A DNA stretch of 64,000 bases from assembly GCF_003352835.1 (NCBI RefSeq), contig NZ_QLVD01000010.1:1-64000 (forward strand). The letters are read 5' to 3'. Origin of the DNA: Ornithinimicrobium murale (GTDB lineage: Bacteria > Actinomycetota > Actinomycetes > Actinomycetales > Dermatophilaceae). The position numbers were made by a program, and so were the translations under genes. This document shows, in pieces, positions 10,420 to 18,445 of the stretch (positions are counted from its first letter, which is position 1; the number at the start of each line of letters is the position of its first letter). The notes below the pieces were generated by a model. The model was not told the origin of the DNA and searched no databases. It was given only the letters and a program-made list of their open reading frames with translations.

Positions 10420-11226
10420 TCAGCGGGCAGCGGAGGAGGAGGCGTGCAGACACACGGTCGCGGCCATCGCCAGGTTCAGCGACTCCGCGCGCACGATCGG
10501 GATCGACACGACGTCGTCGCACAGGTCACGAACCTCCGCCTCCAGCCCCCAGGCCTCGTTGCCCATGACCCAAGCGTGCGGCACGGACAGGTCGACGTCC
10601 GGCAGGGAGGTCTGGCCCGAGCCGTCGGCAGCCAGCACTCGCAGGCCGGCGGCACGACAGGCCGCCAGCACCTCGGGCACGGGCGTCCCGACACTGATCG
10701 GCAGGTGGAACAGCGACCCCACCGTGGAGCGCACCACCTTGGGGTTGTAGATGTCGACGCTGGCGTCGCTCACCAGGACGGCGGCCGCCCCGAAGGCGTC
10801 GGCAGCGCGCAGGACGGTGCCCGCGTTGCCGGGATCACGCACGTTGGTGAGCACAACCACGAAGCCGTTCCCGACGGAGGCCAGAGCGTCGGCGAGGGGC
10901 ACGTCGACCGGCTCGGCAACGGCGATCATGCCCTGCGGGTGCGGGGTGTCGGTCATGGCTGCCAGCACCTCATCGGTGCACAGCCGCACCGCCACCTGAG
11001 CCGCCCCGGCCAGCTCGACGATGTCCGTATGCCGCTCGGTGGCCGAGGCGGTGAGGTACAGGTCTCGGGCGGCGTGGCCGGCATACGACAACAGCTCGCG
11101 GACGGCCTGCGGTCCCTCCACGGCGAACCGGCCAGTCCGCGCCCGGACAGCACGACGGCCCAGGGACCGGACCGACCTGACCCGGTCGCTGCGAGGGTTG
11201 CTCAGCAACGAGGAGTCGGCGGTCAC
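10420..11226 (-). CDS. TrmH/SpoU-family RNA 2'-O-methyltransferase
   Basis: SAM-dependent SPOUT methyltransferase predicted to methylate a ribose 2'-OH in rRNA or tRNA; the site is not predictable. The 268-aa protein has an N-terminal SpoU substrate-binding domain (about 30-105) and the knotted catalytic domain with motif 1 'NVRDPGNAGTVLRAADAFG' (about 127-145) and the C-terminal knot motif 'IPIVRAESLNLAMAATVC' (about 242-260). It lies between rplT and pheS on the same strand, the position typical of this gene in actinobacteria, 32 bp after rplT. Start is GTG; no good SD is visible. Confidence 0.92.
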   Translation of the reverse strand: MTADSSLLSNPRSDRVRSVRSLGRRAVRARTGRFAVEGPQAVRELLSYAGHAARDLYLTASATERHTDIVELAGAAQVAVRLCTDEVLAAMTDTPHPQGMIAVAEPVDVPLADALASVGNGFVVVLTNVRDPGNAGTVLRAADAFGAAAVLVSDASVDIYNPKVVRSTVGSLFHLPISVGTPVPEVLAACRAAGLRVLAADGSGQTSLPDVDLSVPHAWVMGNEAWGLEAEVRDLCDDVVSIPIVRAESLNLAMAATVCLHASSSAAR

Positions 11227-11258
11227 GGTGCCCTGGGCCGACGAAGTGGTGCGGTCGC

Positions 11259-11657
11259 TCAGGCGGCGGAGGTGTCGCCGGAGGCGGCGTTCTCAGCCTG
11301 CGCCGGGACGTTGGCCTTGGCGATCTCGACGAGCGCGGTGAAGGCGGCCTCGTCGTGCACGGCCAGCTCGGCCAGCATGCGGCGGTCGACCTCGACCTCC
11401 GCGGCCTTCAGGCCCTGGATGAACCGGTTGTAGGTCATGCCGTTGGCGCGGGCCGCGGCGTTGATGCGCTGGATCCAGAGGCGACGGAAGTCACCCTTGC
11501 GGGCGCGACGGTCACGGTAGTTGTAGACCAGCGAGTGGGTGACCTGCTCCTTGGCCTTGCGGTAGAGGCGGGACCGCTGGCCCCGGTATCCGCTGGCGCG
11601 CTCGAGGGTAACCCGGCGCTTCTTGTGGGCGTTGACCGCCCGCTTCACGCGTGCCAC
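11259..11657 (-). CDS. rplT: 50S ribosomal protein L20
   Basis: Binds 23S rRNA early in 50S assembly. The 132-aa sequence begins [19 protein letters not shown] and follows the L20 family throughout, with a short alanine/acid-rich C-terminal tail (last ~15 residues) beyond the usual ~118-120 aa. Third gene of infC-rpmI-rplT, 32 bp after rpmI; 'AGGAG' precedes the ATG. In other bacteria L20 represses this operon by binding its leader; I cannot show a site here. Confidence 0.98.
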   Translation of the reverse strand: MARVKRAVNAHKKRRVTLERASGYRGQRSRLYRKAKEQVTHSLVYNYRDRRARKGDFRRLWIQRINAAARANGMTYNRFIQGLKAAEVEVDRRMLAELAVHDEAAFTALVEIAKANVPAQAENAASGDTSAA

Positions 11658-11689
11658 GTGAGTACTCCTTTAAGTAGTTGGGTGCTGGC

Positions 11690-11884
11690 TCAGCGGCCGA
11701 GCAGCTTCTTGGCGGTCTTCTCGTCCGGCGCGGACAGGACCTTGTCGTTGGCCAGACGGCGGGCCGCGGTGGCGGTGCGCTCCTGGAACTTGTGGACGTG
11801 GCGGGCGCGCTGGTGCATGACCTTGCCCGTCCCGGTCACCCGGAAGCGCTTCTTGGCGCCGCTGTGCGTCTTCATCTTCGGCAT
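11690..11884 (-). CDS. rpmI: 50S ribosomal protein L35
   Basis: Small basic 64-aa ribosomal protein starting MPKMKTHSGAKKRFRVTGTG, full family length. The frame is open upstream to 12055 but the conserved start is the ATG at 11884, preceded by 'GAGGAG'. It lies between infC and rplT, the standard arrangement. Confidence 0.97.
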   Translation of the reverse strand: MPKMKTHSGAKKRFRVTGTGKVMHQRARHVHKFQERTATAARRLANDKVLSAPDEKTAKKLLGR

Positions 11885-11957
11885 GTGCCGACTCCTCATT
11901 GCTCGATGCAGCCCGGTCGGGCCGCGTGCTTGCGTGGAAACTCCTGGTGCTGCTGAC

Positions 11958-12587
11958 TCAGCTGGCGGTGCTCTGAGTGTCCTGCGGCGACTCGGCGGCC
12001 TCGCCGGTGTCGCTCTCGGACGCCTCGGCCGCCGCAGAGGCAGCCTTCTCGGCACGCTTCTCGTTGCGCACGGCCGTCTTCTTCTTGGCCGGACCGAGCA
12101 CCATCACCATGTTGCGGCCGTCCTGCTTGGGTGCGCTCTCGACGAACCCGAGCTCGACCACATCCTCGGCCAGCTTCTGCAGCAGCCGGAAGCCCAGCTC
12201 GGGCCGCGACTGCTCGCGGCCACGGAACATGATCGTCACCTTGACCTTGTCGCCACCCTTGAGGAAGCGCACGACGTGACCCTTCTTGGTCTCATAGTCG
12301 TGGCTGTCGATCTTCGGGCGGAGCTTGATCTCCTTGATGATCGTGTTGACCTGGTTCTTCCGTGCCTCACGGGCCTTCACGGCGGCTTCGTACTTGTACT
12401 TGCCAAAGTCCATGAGCTTGGCCACCGGCGGTCGCGCCATGGGGGCCACCTCGACCAGGTCGAGGTCTGCTTCGGCGGCGAGGCGGAGCGCGTCCTCGAC
12501 GCGCACGATCCCCACCTGCTCACCGTTTGGGCCAACCAACCGCACTTCCGGGACCCGGATGCGGTCGTTGATTCGAGGCTCGCTGAT
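11958..12587 (-). CDS. infC: Translation initiation factor IF-3, non-canonical AUC start
   Basis: Prevents premature 30S-50S joining and checks initiator tRNA/start-codon pairing. From the first GTG (12545) the protein would be 195 aa and lack the conserved first block. Extending in frame gives '[19 protein letters not shown]', the normal actinobacterial N-terminus, beginning at an ATC codon (12587) that sits 6 nt behind a strong AAGGAG; no ATG/GTG/TTG is available there. The full product is 209 aa: N-domain (1-80), linker, C-domain (about 90-180) and an alanine/glutamate-rich tail. A rare start codon on infC is well known in E. coli (AUU), where IF-3 discriminates against it and so regulates itself; the same logic is likely here. 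Confidence 0.93.
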   Translation of the reverse strand: MSEPRINDRIRVPEVRLVGPNGEQVGIVRVEDALRLAAEADLDLVEVAPMARPPVAKLMDFGKYKYEAAVKAREARKNQVNTIIKEIKLRPKIDSHDYETKKGHVVRFLKGGDKVKVTIMFRGREQSRPELGFRLLQKLAEDVVELGFVESAPKQDGRNMVMVLGPAKKKTAVRNEKRAEKAASAAAEASESDTGEAAESPQDTQSTAS

Positions 12588-12624
12588 TGCCTACTCCTTC
12601 GTTCAGGTCAGTGGACACCACCCG

Positions 12625-12665
12625 CACACAAGAAGAGGCCCCTCGGCACGGGTGCACGAGAGGCC
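12625..12665 (-). terminator. Attenuator-like hairpin in the infC leader
   Basis: On the minus strand 12665-12637 folds as GGCCTCTCG(T)GCA-loop-TGC-CGAGGGGCC, about 12 pairs with one bulge, followed by a pyrimidine-rich TCTTCTTGTG (12636-12627). It lies about 40 nt upstream of the infC AUC start, so it could end transcription before the ribosomal-protein operon. The remaining leader up to 12954 (about 290 bp) contains no ORF I can support; the operon promoter must lie there but I cannot assign it. Confidence 0.5.
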
Positions 12666-12954
12666 TGGAGTTCCGCCAAAGACCAAGGCGTATGCCGATG
12701 GGTCACCCCACCAACTGCCTCACCCTCACGGGTGGCGGACCAGTGACCCGGCAACCCAACAGGTCGACGCGGGTGGAAGCTCAAGGCCTCACTTGCACAG
12801 TGTCCCGTGGGCTTCAGCGCGAACGCTGCAACACCGTGGAACACCTGGATGCGTCCATGGTAGCAGGGTTGGGCCACACCCTTCGCATCGCGCGCGTGCT
12901 CGAGAACACCCCCGGTACGTTGAGACGTCCCGGTGCTTGGAGAGCTGTCCCGGC

Positions 12955-13890
12955 TCAACCCGCCGAGATCGTGAAGGCCAGGGCGTCGATGCGGGCGCGG
13001 ACCTCGCCATCGACGGCGATGCGCTCACCCACCCGTTGGGCGACCTGCTGCAGGTCCTCGGCCGTCAGGCCCGGGTGCAGCGCCAGGTCGACCCGCAGGG
13101 CTCCGCCGTGCCCGCCGGCGAGGGCGACGCGCACCACGGACGGTTCCTCGGCGACGGCCGCCTCGGCGGCTGCCCGCACCTGCGGGTCGCGGTGCGCAGG
13201 CGCCCACGGGCGGCCCATCGCCAGTGCCCAGACCATCGAGCCCCGCAGCACCCCGTAGCTGGGCGCCCCGACATCGAGCACAACCTCGTGGCACCCCTCC
13301 TGGACTGCGGCCTGAGCTGCCCGCTGGGCGGTCACCGGCACGGGGCGGGCGCTGGCGTCCCAGCCGCCAAGGGTTTGCAGGCTCGTGAAGGCAGGCAGGG
13401 CCTTGCGCCCGTCCGGCGCGGTCAGCGTGACCGCCGCCATGTCGCTGGTGGCATCGCTGACCAGGCGGTTGACCTCGGTCGTCTCGCCGGCGACGGCGAC
13501 CACGGGCACGAGCAGACGCGCGGCAGCGACCAGCTCCACCAAGCGGGTGTCTGAGTCGAAGGCTCCCTCTAGGGCCGCATCCTGGCCTGCGCCAGGCGGT
13601 GCCGCGCCTGAGGGTGCCGCGCTCGCGGGTGCCGCGCCGGGACCCTGGTTCGCTGCCCCAGCGGCTCTGCTCGTGAGCAGCGCCAGCAGGTCGGCATCAG
13701 CCGTGCCGGTGTCACCGTCGAAGCCGGTGCTGGTGAGTTGCCGGCCTGCCCACGGGGTGCCGCCGGTGTCGGTGCCCGCGGCGGGGTCGTGACCGGTGAA
13801 GCGGCGCTGGACCTGCCCGGCGTCCTCGCGGTCCGGGATGTCCCCCCGGGAGCGATCGGCCTCCGGGCTCGAGCCCTCATGCTCAGTCAT
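12955..13890 (-). CDS. SseB-family protein
   Basis: 311-aa cytoplasmic protein related to the SseB family, whose role is unclear in actinobacteria. The N-terminal third is low complexity and Ala/Gly/Pro rich (about 75-110); the conserved part follows ('RLVELVAAARLLVPVVAVAG', about 120-140; 'DMAAVTLTAPDGRKALPAFTS', about 155-175). The C-terminal ~110 residues form a second region found with this family in the group. I chose the ATG at 13890, which has a strong GGAGGAG 7 nt upstream and overlaps the priA stop by 8 bp; the open frame extends further but overlaps priA deeply. Confidence 0.8.
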   Translation of the reverse strand: MTEHEGSSPEADRSRGDIPDREDAGQVQRRFTGHDPAAGTDTGGTPWAGRQLTSTGFDGDTGTADADLLALLTSRAAGAANQGPGAAPASAAPSGAAPPGAGQDAALEGAFDSDTRLVELVAAARLLVPVVAVAGETTEVNRLVSDATSDMAAVTLTAPDGRKALPAFTSLQTLGGWDASARPVPVTAQRAAQAAVQEGCHEVVLDVGAPSYGVLRGSMVWALAMGRPWAPAHRDPQVRAAAEAAVAEEPSVVRVALAGGHGGALRVDLALHPGLTAEDLQQVAQRVGERIAVDGEVRARIDALAFTISAG

Positions 13891-14617
13891 GCTCGTCTCC
13901 TCCATCCGGCCCCGCCGCGACGTCCAGGGCCTCGGCCAGCGTGAACGCCCCTTGATAAAGCGCGGCGCCGAGGACCACGCCACTGACGCCGACGCGAGCC
14001 AGTGACCGCAGCCGGGCAAGATCCTCCAGAGAGGCCACGCCTCCTGAGGCGATCACCTCACCATCCACACGCTCGGCGACATAGCGGAACAGGTGGTCAT
14101 CGGCCCCGTGCAGGCTGCCGTCGCGCGAGGCGTCCGCCACGACGTAGGTCCGGCAGCCCGTGCCGTCCAGGTCGGCGAGCACGTCATCCAACGTGCCCAG
14201 CCTGGCCTCACTCCCCCGTGCCACCACCTCGTGACCGCGCACGTCGATGCCGACCGCGATCCGCTCACCGTGCTCGCGCACCACCTGCCGGACCCAGCCC
14301 CGGTCACGCAGCGCCGTGCTGGCCAGGTTGACGCGTGCTGCACCGGTCGCCAGGGCCAGCGCCAGGGAAGCATCGTCGGCGATGCCACCAGAGACCTGCA
14401 CCGGCACAGGCTGCGCCGCGACCAACTCGGCGATGAGTCCGGCATTGTCACCACGTCCGAAGGCTCTATCCAGGTCGACCAGGTGCAGCCAACGCGCACC
14501 GGCGGCGGTCCAGCCGCTGGCCACCCGGGCCGGGTCATCCTCGCCGTCGCCGACGACCTGACTGGCTCGACCGCCTGCGATGTCGACGGCGGGCAACAAC
14601 GTCAGCGGGGTGTTCAC
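13883..14617 (-). CDS. priA: HisA/PriA phosphoribosyl isomerase
   Basis: (beta-alpha)8-barrel isomerase of histidine biosynthesis that converts ProFAR to PRFAR. In actinobacteria without trpF the same enzyme (PriA) also isomerises phosphoribosylanthranilate; absence of trpF cannot be tested in this window, so dual function is inferred. The 244-aa protein has 'LLPAVDIAGG' (Asp12), 'VQVSGGI', 'VADASRDGSL' (160-169) and the phosphate loops 'IASGGVAS' and 'GVVLGAALY'. The start is GTG at 14617 inside a GTGA overlap with the upstream gene; the frame's longer extension has no homology. No other his gene is in the window. Confidence 0.92.
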   Translation of the reverse strand: MNTPLTLLPAVDIAGGRASQVVGDGEDDPARVASGWTAAGARWLHLVDLDRAFGRGDNAGLIAELVAAQPVPVQVSGGIADDASLALALATGAARVNLASTALRDRGWVRQVVREHGERIAVGIDVRGHEVVARGSEARLGTLDDVLADLDGTGCRTYVVADASRDGSLHGADDHLFRYVAERVDGEVIASGGVASLEDLARLRSLARVGVSGVVLGAALYQGAFTLAEALDVAAGPDGGDEHD

Positions 14618-15243
14618 GCCTCCAGCTCCTGACGCAGGGTGACCGCATCCCGGACGGCGTCTCTGAAGTAGCCGACCTCCCGGGGCGCCGGCAGCACCGA
14701 CGTCGCGCCTGGCAGGTCTGCGACCCCGCTGGCGTCCACCAGGAGGCGGGCACCGGGCAGCTCCAGGACGGCCACCACCGCCGCCAGCAACCGGTCGGGC
14801 TGGACATAGAGCTCGTGCAGGATCTCGACGAGCTCGCTGCGGTGGCCGCCCCCGGCGACGCGCTGCAGGGTCACCGGGCCGGCGACCGGGAGGTCGGGGG
14901 GCGTGACGATGCCCCGCTCGGGCTCCCAGACCACCCACCGGATGCCACGTCGACCGCGGGTCTGCACGGTGATGACAGCACGACCCTGCACGACCCAGAA
15001 CCCCAGGGCCGGCCCCAACTTGCGCGGGACGTGTCGGCCAGCGAGCAACAGGGCACCATCGGTGTAGGGCGGCTCAGCGAACGACTCCTCCTCGGGCAGG
15101 ACGGCTGTCCAGCCCTCCAGCGGGACGACGGCTGCCGGCACGACTCCCCGGCGCACCCAGGCCGAGACCGCCGGCAGGTCCCCGCGCACCAGCAGCAGTC
15201 CAGAGCGCTCACCCCCGACGGCAGGACGGGGACGGGTGCTCAC
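14614..15243 (-). CDS. Conserved hypothetical protein upstream of priA
   Basis: 209-aa soluble protein I do not recognise as a named family. It lacks a signal peptide or membrane segment and is rich in Leu, Val and Arg, with two similar-looking halves ('GLLLVRGDLPAVSAWVRRGV', near 15-34, is the most distinctive block). It is coupled to priA by a GTGA overlap, so it may act with histidine/tryptophan synthesis or simply share the transcript. A TAGGAT box six nt before the GTG start suggests a leaderless message. Codon use matches its neighbours, so I think it is a real gene. Confidence 0.75.
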   Translation of the reverse strand: MSTRPRPAVGGERSGLLLVRGDLPAVSAWVRRGVVPAAVVPLEGWTAVLPEEESFAEPPYTDGALLLAGRHVPRKLGPALGFWVVQGRAVITVQTRGRRGIRWVVWEPERGIVTPPDLPVAGPVTLQRVAGGGHRSELVEILHELYVQPDRLLAAVVAVLELPGARLLVDASGVADLPGATSVLPAPREVGYFRDAVRDAVTLRQELEA

Positions 15244-15249
15244 CGTTCC

Positions 15250-15255
15250 ATCCTA
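15250..15255 (-). promoter_or_regulatory. -10 box TAGGAT, leaderless start of the hypothetical-priA operon
   Basis: Box ends 6 nt before the GTG at 15243; no SD is present. Confidence 0.5.
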
Positions 15256-15319
15256 CGAAGGAGGAGCGCCGAGGAACGACTCCCACGCACGGCCACCATC
15301 CCCGACGTATGCGGACCGG

Positions 15320-18300
15320 TCACCGGGGGTGCGGCCGCTGTCCTCCGGGTCGGGTCGGCTCACTCGCCCGTGGACTCAGCCCCTGGTCGTGTCCCAACGG
15401 CCCGCCGTACAGCAGTTGCTCCACCACGTGCCGACAGCGACGGGCGCTGCGTCGCCACTCATCAGCGAGGTCGGCGCCGTGCCCGGGCGGGCGCCCGGCG
15501 ATCCGGGAGACCCCCTCGGCCTCGCGGCTGTCGCTGGGGACCGAGTCGACCGGCCGACCGCGCCAGAGCACCCCGGCATCCCGCAGCCGTGAGGCCAGGG
15601 TCCAGGCCCGGCGCAGCACCGAGGCGTCCTCCTCGGAGATGAGCCGCGCCTCGACCGCGGCGTGCAGGGCCGCGAGCGTGCCCGTCGTGCGCAGCCCCTC
15701 GTGCTGGTGTGCGTGCTGGAGCTGGTTGAGCTGGACGACCCACTCGACATCGGTCAGACCGCCCAGGCCGAGCTTGAAGTGGGTGCGGGGGTCAGCCCCA
15801 CGCGGCAACCGCTCGCCCTCCATCCGGGCCTTCAGGCGCCGGATGTCGCGGACCGCTGCAGCGTCGATGCCGCCCTCCGGCCACCGCAGCGGCTCGATCA
15901 ACGCGGTGAAGCGGGCGGCCAGGTCCTCGTCGCCGGCGACAGCACGGGCACGCAGCAGCGCCTGGGACTCCCAGCCGGCTGACCAGCGCTCGTAGTAGGA
16001 GGCGTAGGACTCCAGGCTGCGGACCAGCGGGCCGGACTTGCCCTCCGGCCGCAGACCGGCGTCGAGCTCCAGCACGGGGTCGGGCCCGCTGCCCGAGAGC
16101 CCCTTGCGCAGGCGCGTGATGATGTCGGCCGCCTGCTCCGCCGCGGCCGCCGAGTCCTCGACCGGTTCATAGACATAGAGCACGTCGGCATCACTGGAGT
16201 AGCCCACCTCGCGCCCACCGAGTCGGCCCAGGCCCATGATCAGCATGCGGGCAGCCGGCTCCCCCTCGCCGACGACGGACCGGGTGGCGACCCTCAGGGC
16301 GGCCGCGAGCAACTCATCAGTCAACTCGGTCAACGCAGCCCGCAGGGCGGGCTGGTCGATCTCCCCGACCAGGTCGGCCAGCACCAGCCGGAGCAGTTCC
16401 TTGGCCCGCACGGCCCGGATGCCGGTGAAGGCGTCATCCGGCTCAGCGTGGCGGTCGGCCGCGGCCACCATCCGGGCGCGCAGGATCTCCCGACCCACCG
16501 GCCGGAGGCCGGTCGCCTCACCCAGCAGGGAGACCGACTCGGGGGCCCTGATCAGCAGCTCCACGGCATACCGGCTGGTCGAGAGCACGTGAGCGAGGCG
16601 CTCGGCGGCGCTGCCCTCGTCGCGCAGCATCTTCAGATACCAGTGGGTGGTCCCGAGGGTGTCGCTGATCCGGCGGAAGGCCAGCAACCCGGCGTCAGGG
16701 TCGGCTCCGTCGGCGAACCAGCCGAGCATGACCGGCAGCAGGTGCCGCTGGATCGTGGCCCGCCGGGAGACGCCCTCGGTGAGTGACTCCAGGTGACGCA
16801 TCGCACCGGCCGGGTCCCGAAAACCCAGGGCGCTGAGCCGTTCCCGTGCCGCCTCGGGCGAGAGTCGGACCTCGTCGCTGCTGAGCCTGGCCACGGCCGC
16901 GAGGAGCGGACGGTAGAACAGCCGCTCGTGCAGCCGGCGCACCTCACGCTGTTGCGCCCGCCACCGCTGCACGAGGCTGGCGGCCGCGTCGCGTCGCTCC
17001 CCCAGCGACCGTCCGAGCCGGCGCTGGTCACTCTCGGTGGAGGGCATGAGGTGGGTGCGACGCAGGCGATACAGCTGGATCCGGTGCTCCAGGACCCGCA
17101 GGAAGCGGTAGGCCTCGTCCAGCGCGTGGGCGTCGTCGCGCGCCACGTAGCCGCCGTCACGCAGCGCCGCGAGCGCCTCGAGGGTGGTCCCGGAGCGCAG
17201 CTCGGCATCCGTGCGTCCGTGCACCAGCTGCAGCAGCTGGACGCTGAACTCGATGTCCCGCAGGCCGCCGGGACCGAGCTTGAGCTGCCACGGTGCCTCC
17301 GCCGCGGGCACGTGCTCCTCGACCCGGCGCCGCATCGCCTGGACGTTCTCCACGAAGCCGTCGCGGGCGCTGGCCTCCCAGACCATCGGTTGCACCAGGT
17401 CCAGCCACTCCCGGGACAGCCCCGTGTCGCCGGCGGCGTGCCGCGCCTTCAGGAGCGCCTGGAACTCCCAGGTGCTGGCCCAGCGCGTGTAGTACTCCCG
17501 GTGTGAGTCCAGCGACCGGAGCAGTGGACCGTTCTTGCCCTCGGGTCGCAGTGCGGCATCCACCTGCCACAGCGTGCCCTCACCCGTGGACTGCCCGCAG
17601 ATCCGCACGATGGCCGTGGCCAGCCGGGCGCCGATCGACACGGCCTCGTCGTATGCCGCGTGCTCGCCGGCCCCGTCCGCGTCCCCGGGGGCCCGGTGGT
17701 CGGGACCATCGTGGGCGGGGTCGTCACCGGAGTCGCCATCGGCGGCGTGGCCCAGGGGGGCGACGAGGAAGACGACGTCGACGTCGGAGACGTAGTTGAG
17801 CTCGCGACCTCCGGTCTTGCCCATCCCGATGACCGAGAAGCGCACCAGGTCGGCCCCCTCGGTCTCGGCACGGGCCAGCACCAGGGCGGCCTCCAGCGCC
17901 GCGCAGGCCAGGTCGGAGAGGGCGGCGGCGACAGCGGGCAGCAGGTCGGTGGGGTCCTCGGCGGTCAGGTCGGCTGCGGCGATCAGGAGCAGCTCGCGCC
18001 GGTAGGCCACCCGCAGCGCGTCCATGCCCTCGCGGTCGGTGTGCCCAGCGACGGCGGAGGTGAGGCGCTCGGTGAGCTCCTCGGGCGTCGGCAGCAGGCG
18101 GCCCCGCCCGAACGGTGCGGGGTCAGCGAGCACCTCCGTGTGCTCGGGGTGCCGGACCAGGTGGTCGGCCAGTGCCGTCGACCCACCCAGCACCGCGAGC
18201 ACCCGGTCCCGGGCGGTGCCCGGCTCGGCGAGCACCGGGGCCGTGTCCGGGTCCTCCTCGACGAGGCGCACCATCCCGAGCAGGGCGCCGTCCGGGTCGG

Positions 18301-18445
18301 CCACGACCGAGAGGTCGCCGGTGAGCCGCTCGACGTCGGTGCCCCTCGGCATACTCTCGAGCAGCTCGGCCAGGAGTCGCTCGGCCCGCCGCGCGTCGGT
18401 GAACCCGGCGCGGACCAGGTGGCCGGGCAACGGCTGGGTGCTCAC
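15320..18445 (-). CDS. glnE: Glutamine synthetase adenylyltransferase/adenylyl-removing enzyme
   Basis: Bifunctional enzyme that adds AMP to, or removes it from, a tyrosine of glutamine synthetase, tuning nitrogen assimilation. The 1041-aa protein has two nucleotidyltransferase domains, each with the metal-binding DxD: 'ELNYVSDVDVVFL' near residue 215 (adenylyl-removing half) and 'VGYSSDADVLYVYEP' near 752 (adenylyl-transferring half), each followed by a helical regulatory domain. A His/Asp/Gly-rich insert follows the first motif ('HAADGDSGDDPAHDGPDHRA'). The GTG start at 18445 overlaps the glnA stop (GTGA), so the modifier and its target-type enzyme are coupled. Confidence 0.96.
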   Translation of the reverse strand: MSTQPLPGHLVRAGFTDARRAERLLAELLESMPRGTDVERLTGDLSVVADPDGALLGMVRLVEEDPDTAPVLAEPGTARDRVLAVLGGSTALADHLVRHPEHTEVLADPAPFGRGRLLPTPEELTERLTSAVAGHTDREGMDALRVAYRRELLLIAAADLTAEDPTDLLPAVAAALSDLACAALEAALVLARAETEGADLVRFSVIGMGKTGGRELNYVSDVDVVFLVAPLGHAADGDSGDDPAHDGPDHRAPGDADGAGEHAAYDEAVSIGARLATAIVRICGQSTGEGTLWQVDAALRPEGKNGPLLRSLDSHREYYTRWASTWEFQALLKARHAAGDTGLSREWLDLVQPMVWEASARDGFVENVQAMRRRVEEHVPAAEAPWQLKLGPGGLRDIEFSVQLLQLVHGRTDAELRSGTTLEALAALRDGGYVARDDAHALDEAYRFLRVLEHRIQLYRLRRTHLMPSTESDQRRLGRSLGERRDAAASLVQRWRAQQREVRRLHERLFYRPLLAAVARLSSDEVRLSPEAARERLSALGFRDPAGAMRHLESLTEGVSRRATIQRHLLPVMLGWFADGADPDAGLLAFRRISDTLGTTHWYLKMLRDEGSAAERLAHVLSTSRYAVELLIRAPESVSLLGEATGLRPVGREILRARMVAAADRHAEPDDAFTGIRAVRAKELLRLVLADLVGEIDQPALRAALTELTDELLAAALRVATRSVVGEGEPAARMLIMGLGRLGGREVGYSSDADVLYVYEPVEDSAAAAEQAADIITRLRKGLSGSGPDPVLELDAGLRPEGKSGPLVRSLESYASYYERWSAGWESQALLRARAVAGDEDLAARFTALIEPLRWPEGGIDAAAVRDIRRLKARMEGERLPRGADPRTHFKLGLGGLTDVEWVVQLNQLQHAHQHEGLRTTGTLAALHAAVEARLISEEDASVLRRAWTLASRLRDAGVLWRGRPVDSVPSDSREAEGVSRIAGRPPGHGADLADEWRRSARRCRHVVEQLLYGGPLGHDQGLSPRASEPTRPGGQRPHPR

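Noticed and set aside
12608-12958. Minus-strand ORF in the infC leader as a leader peptide or gene
   Set aside because: Runs through the attenuator hairpin, has no SD at its start and no recognisable product.
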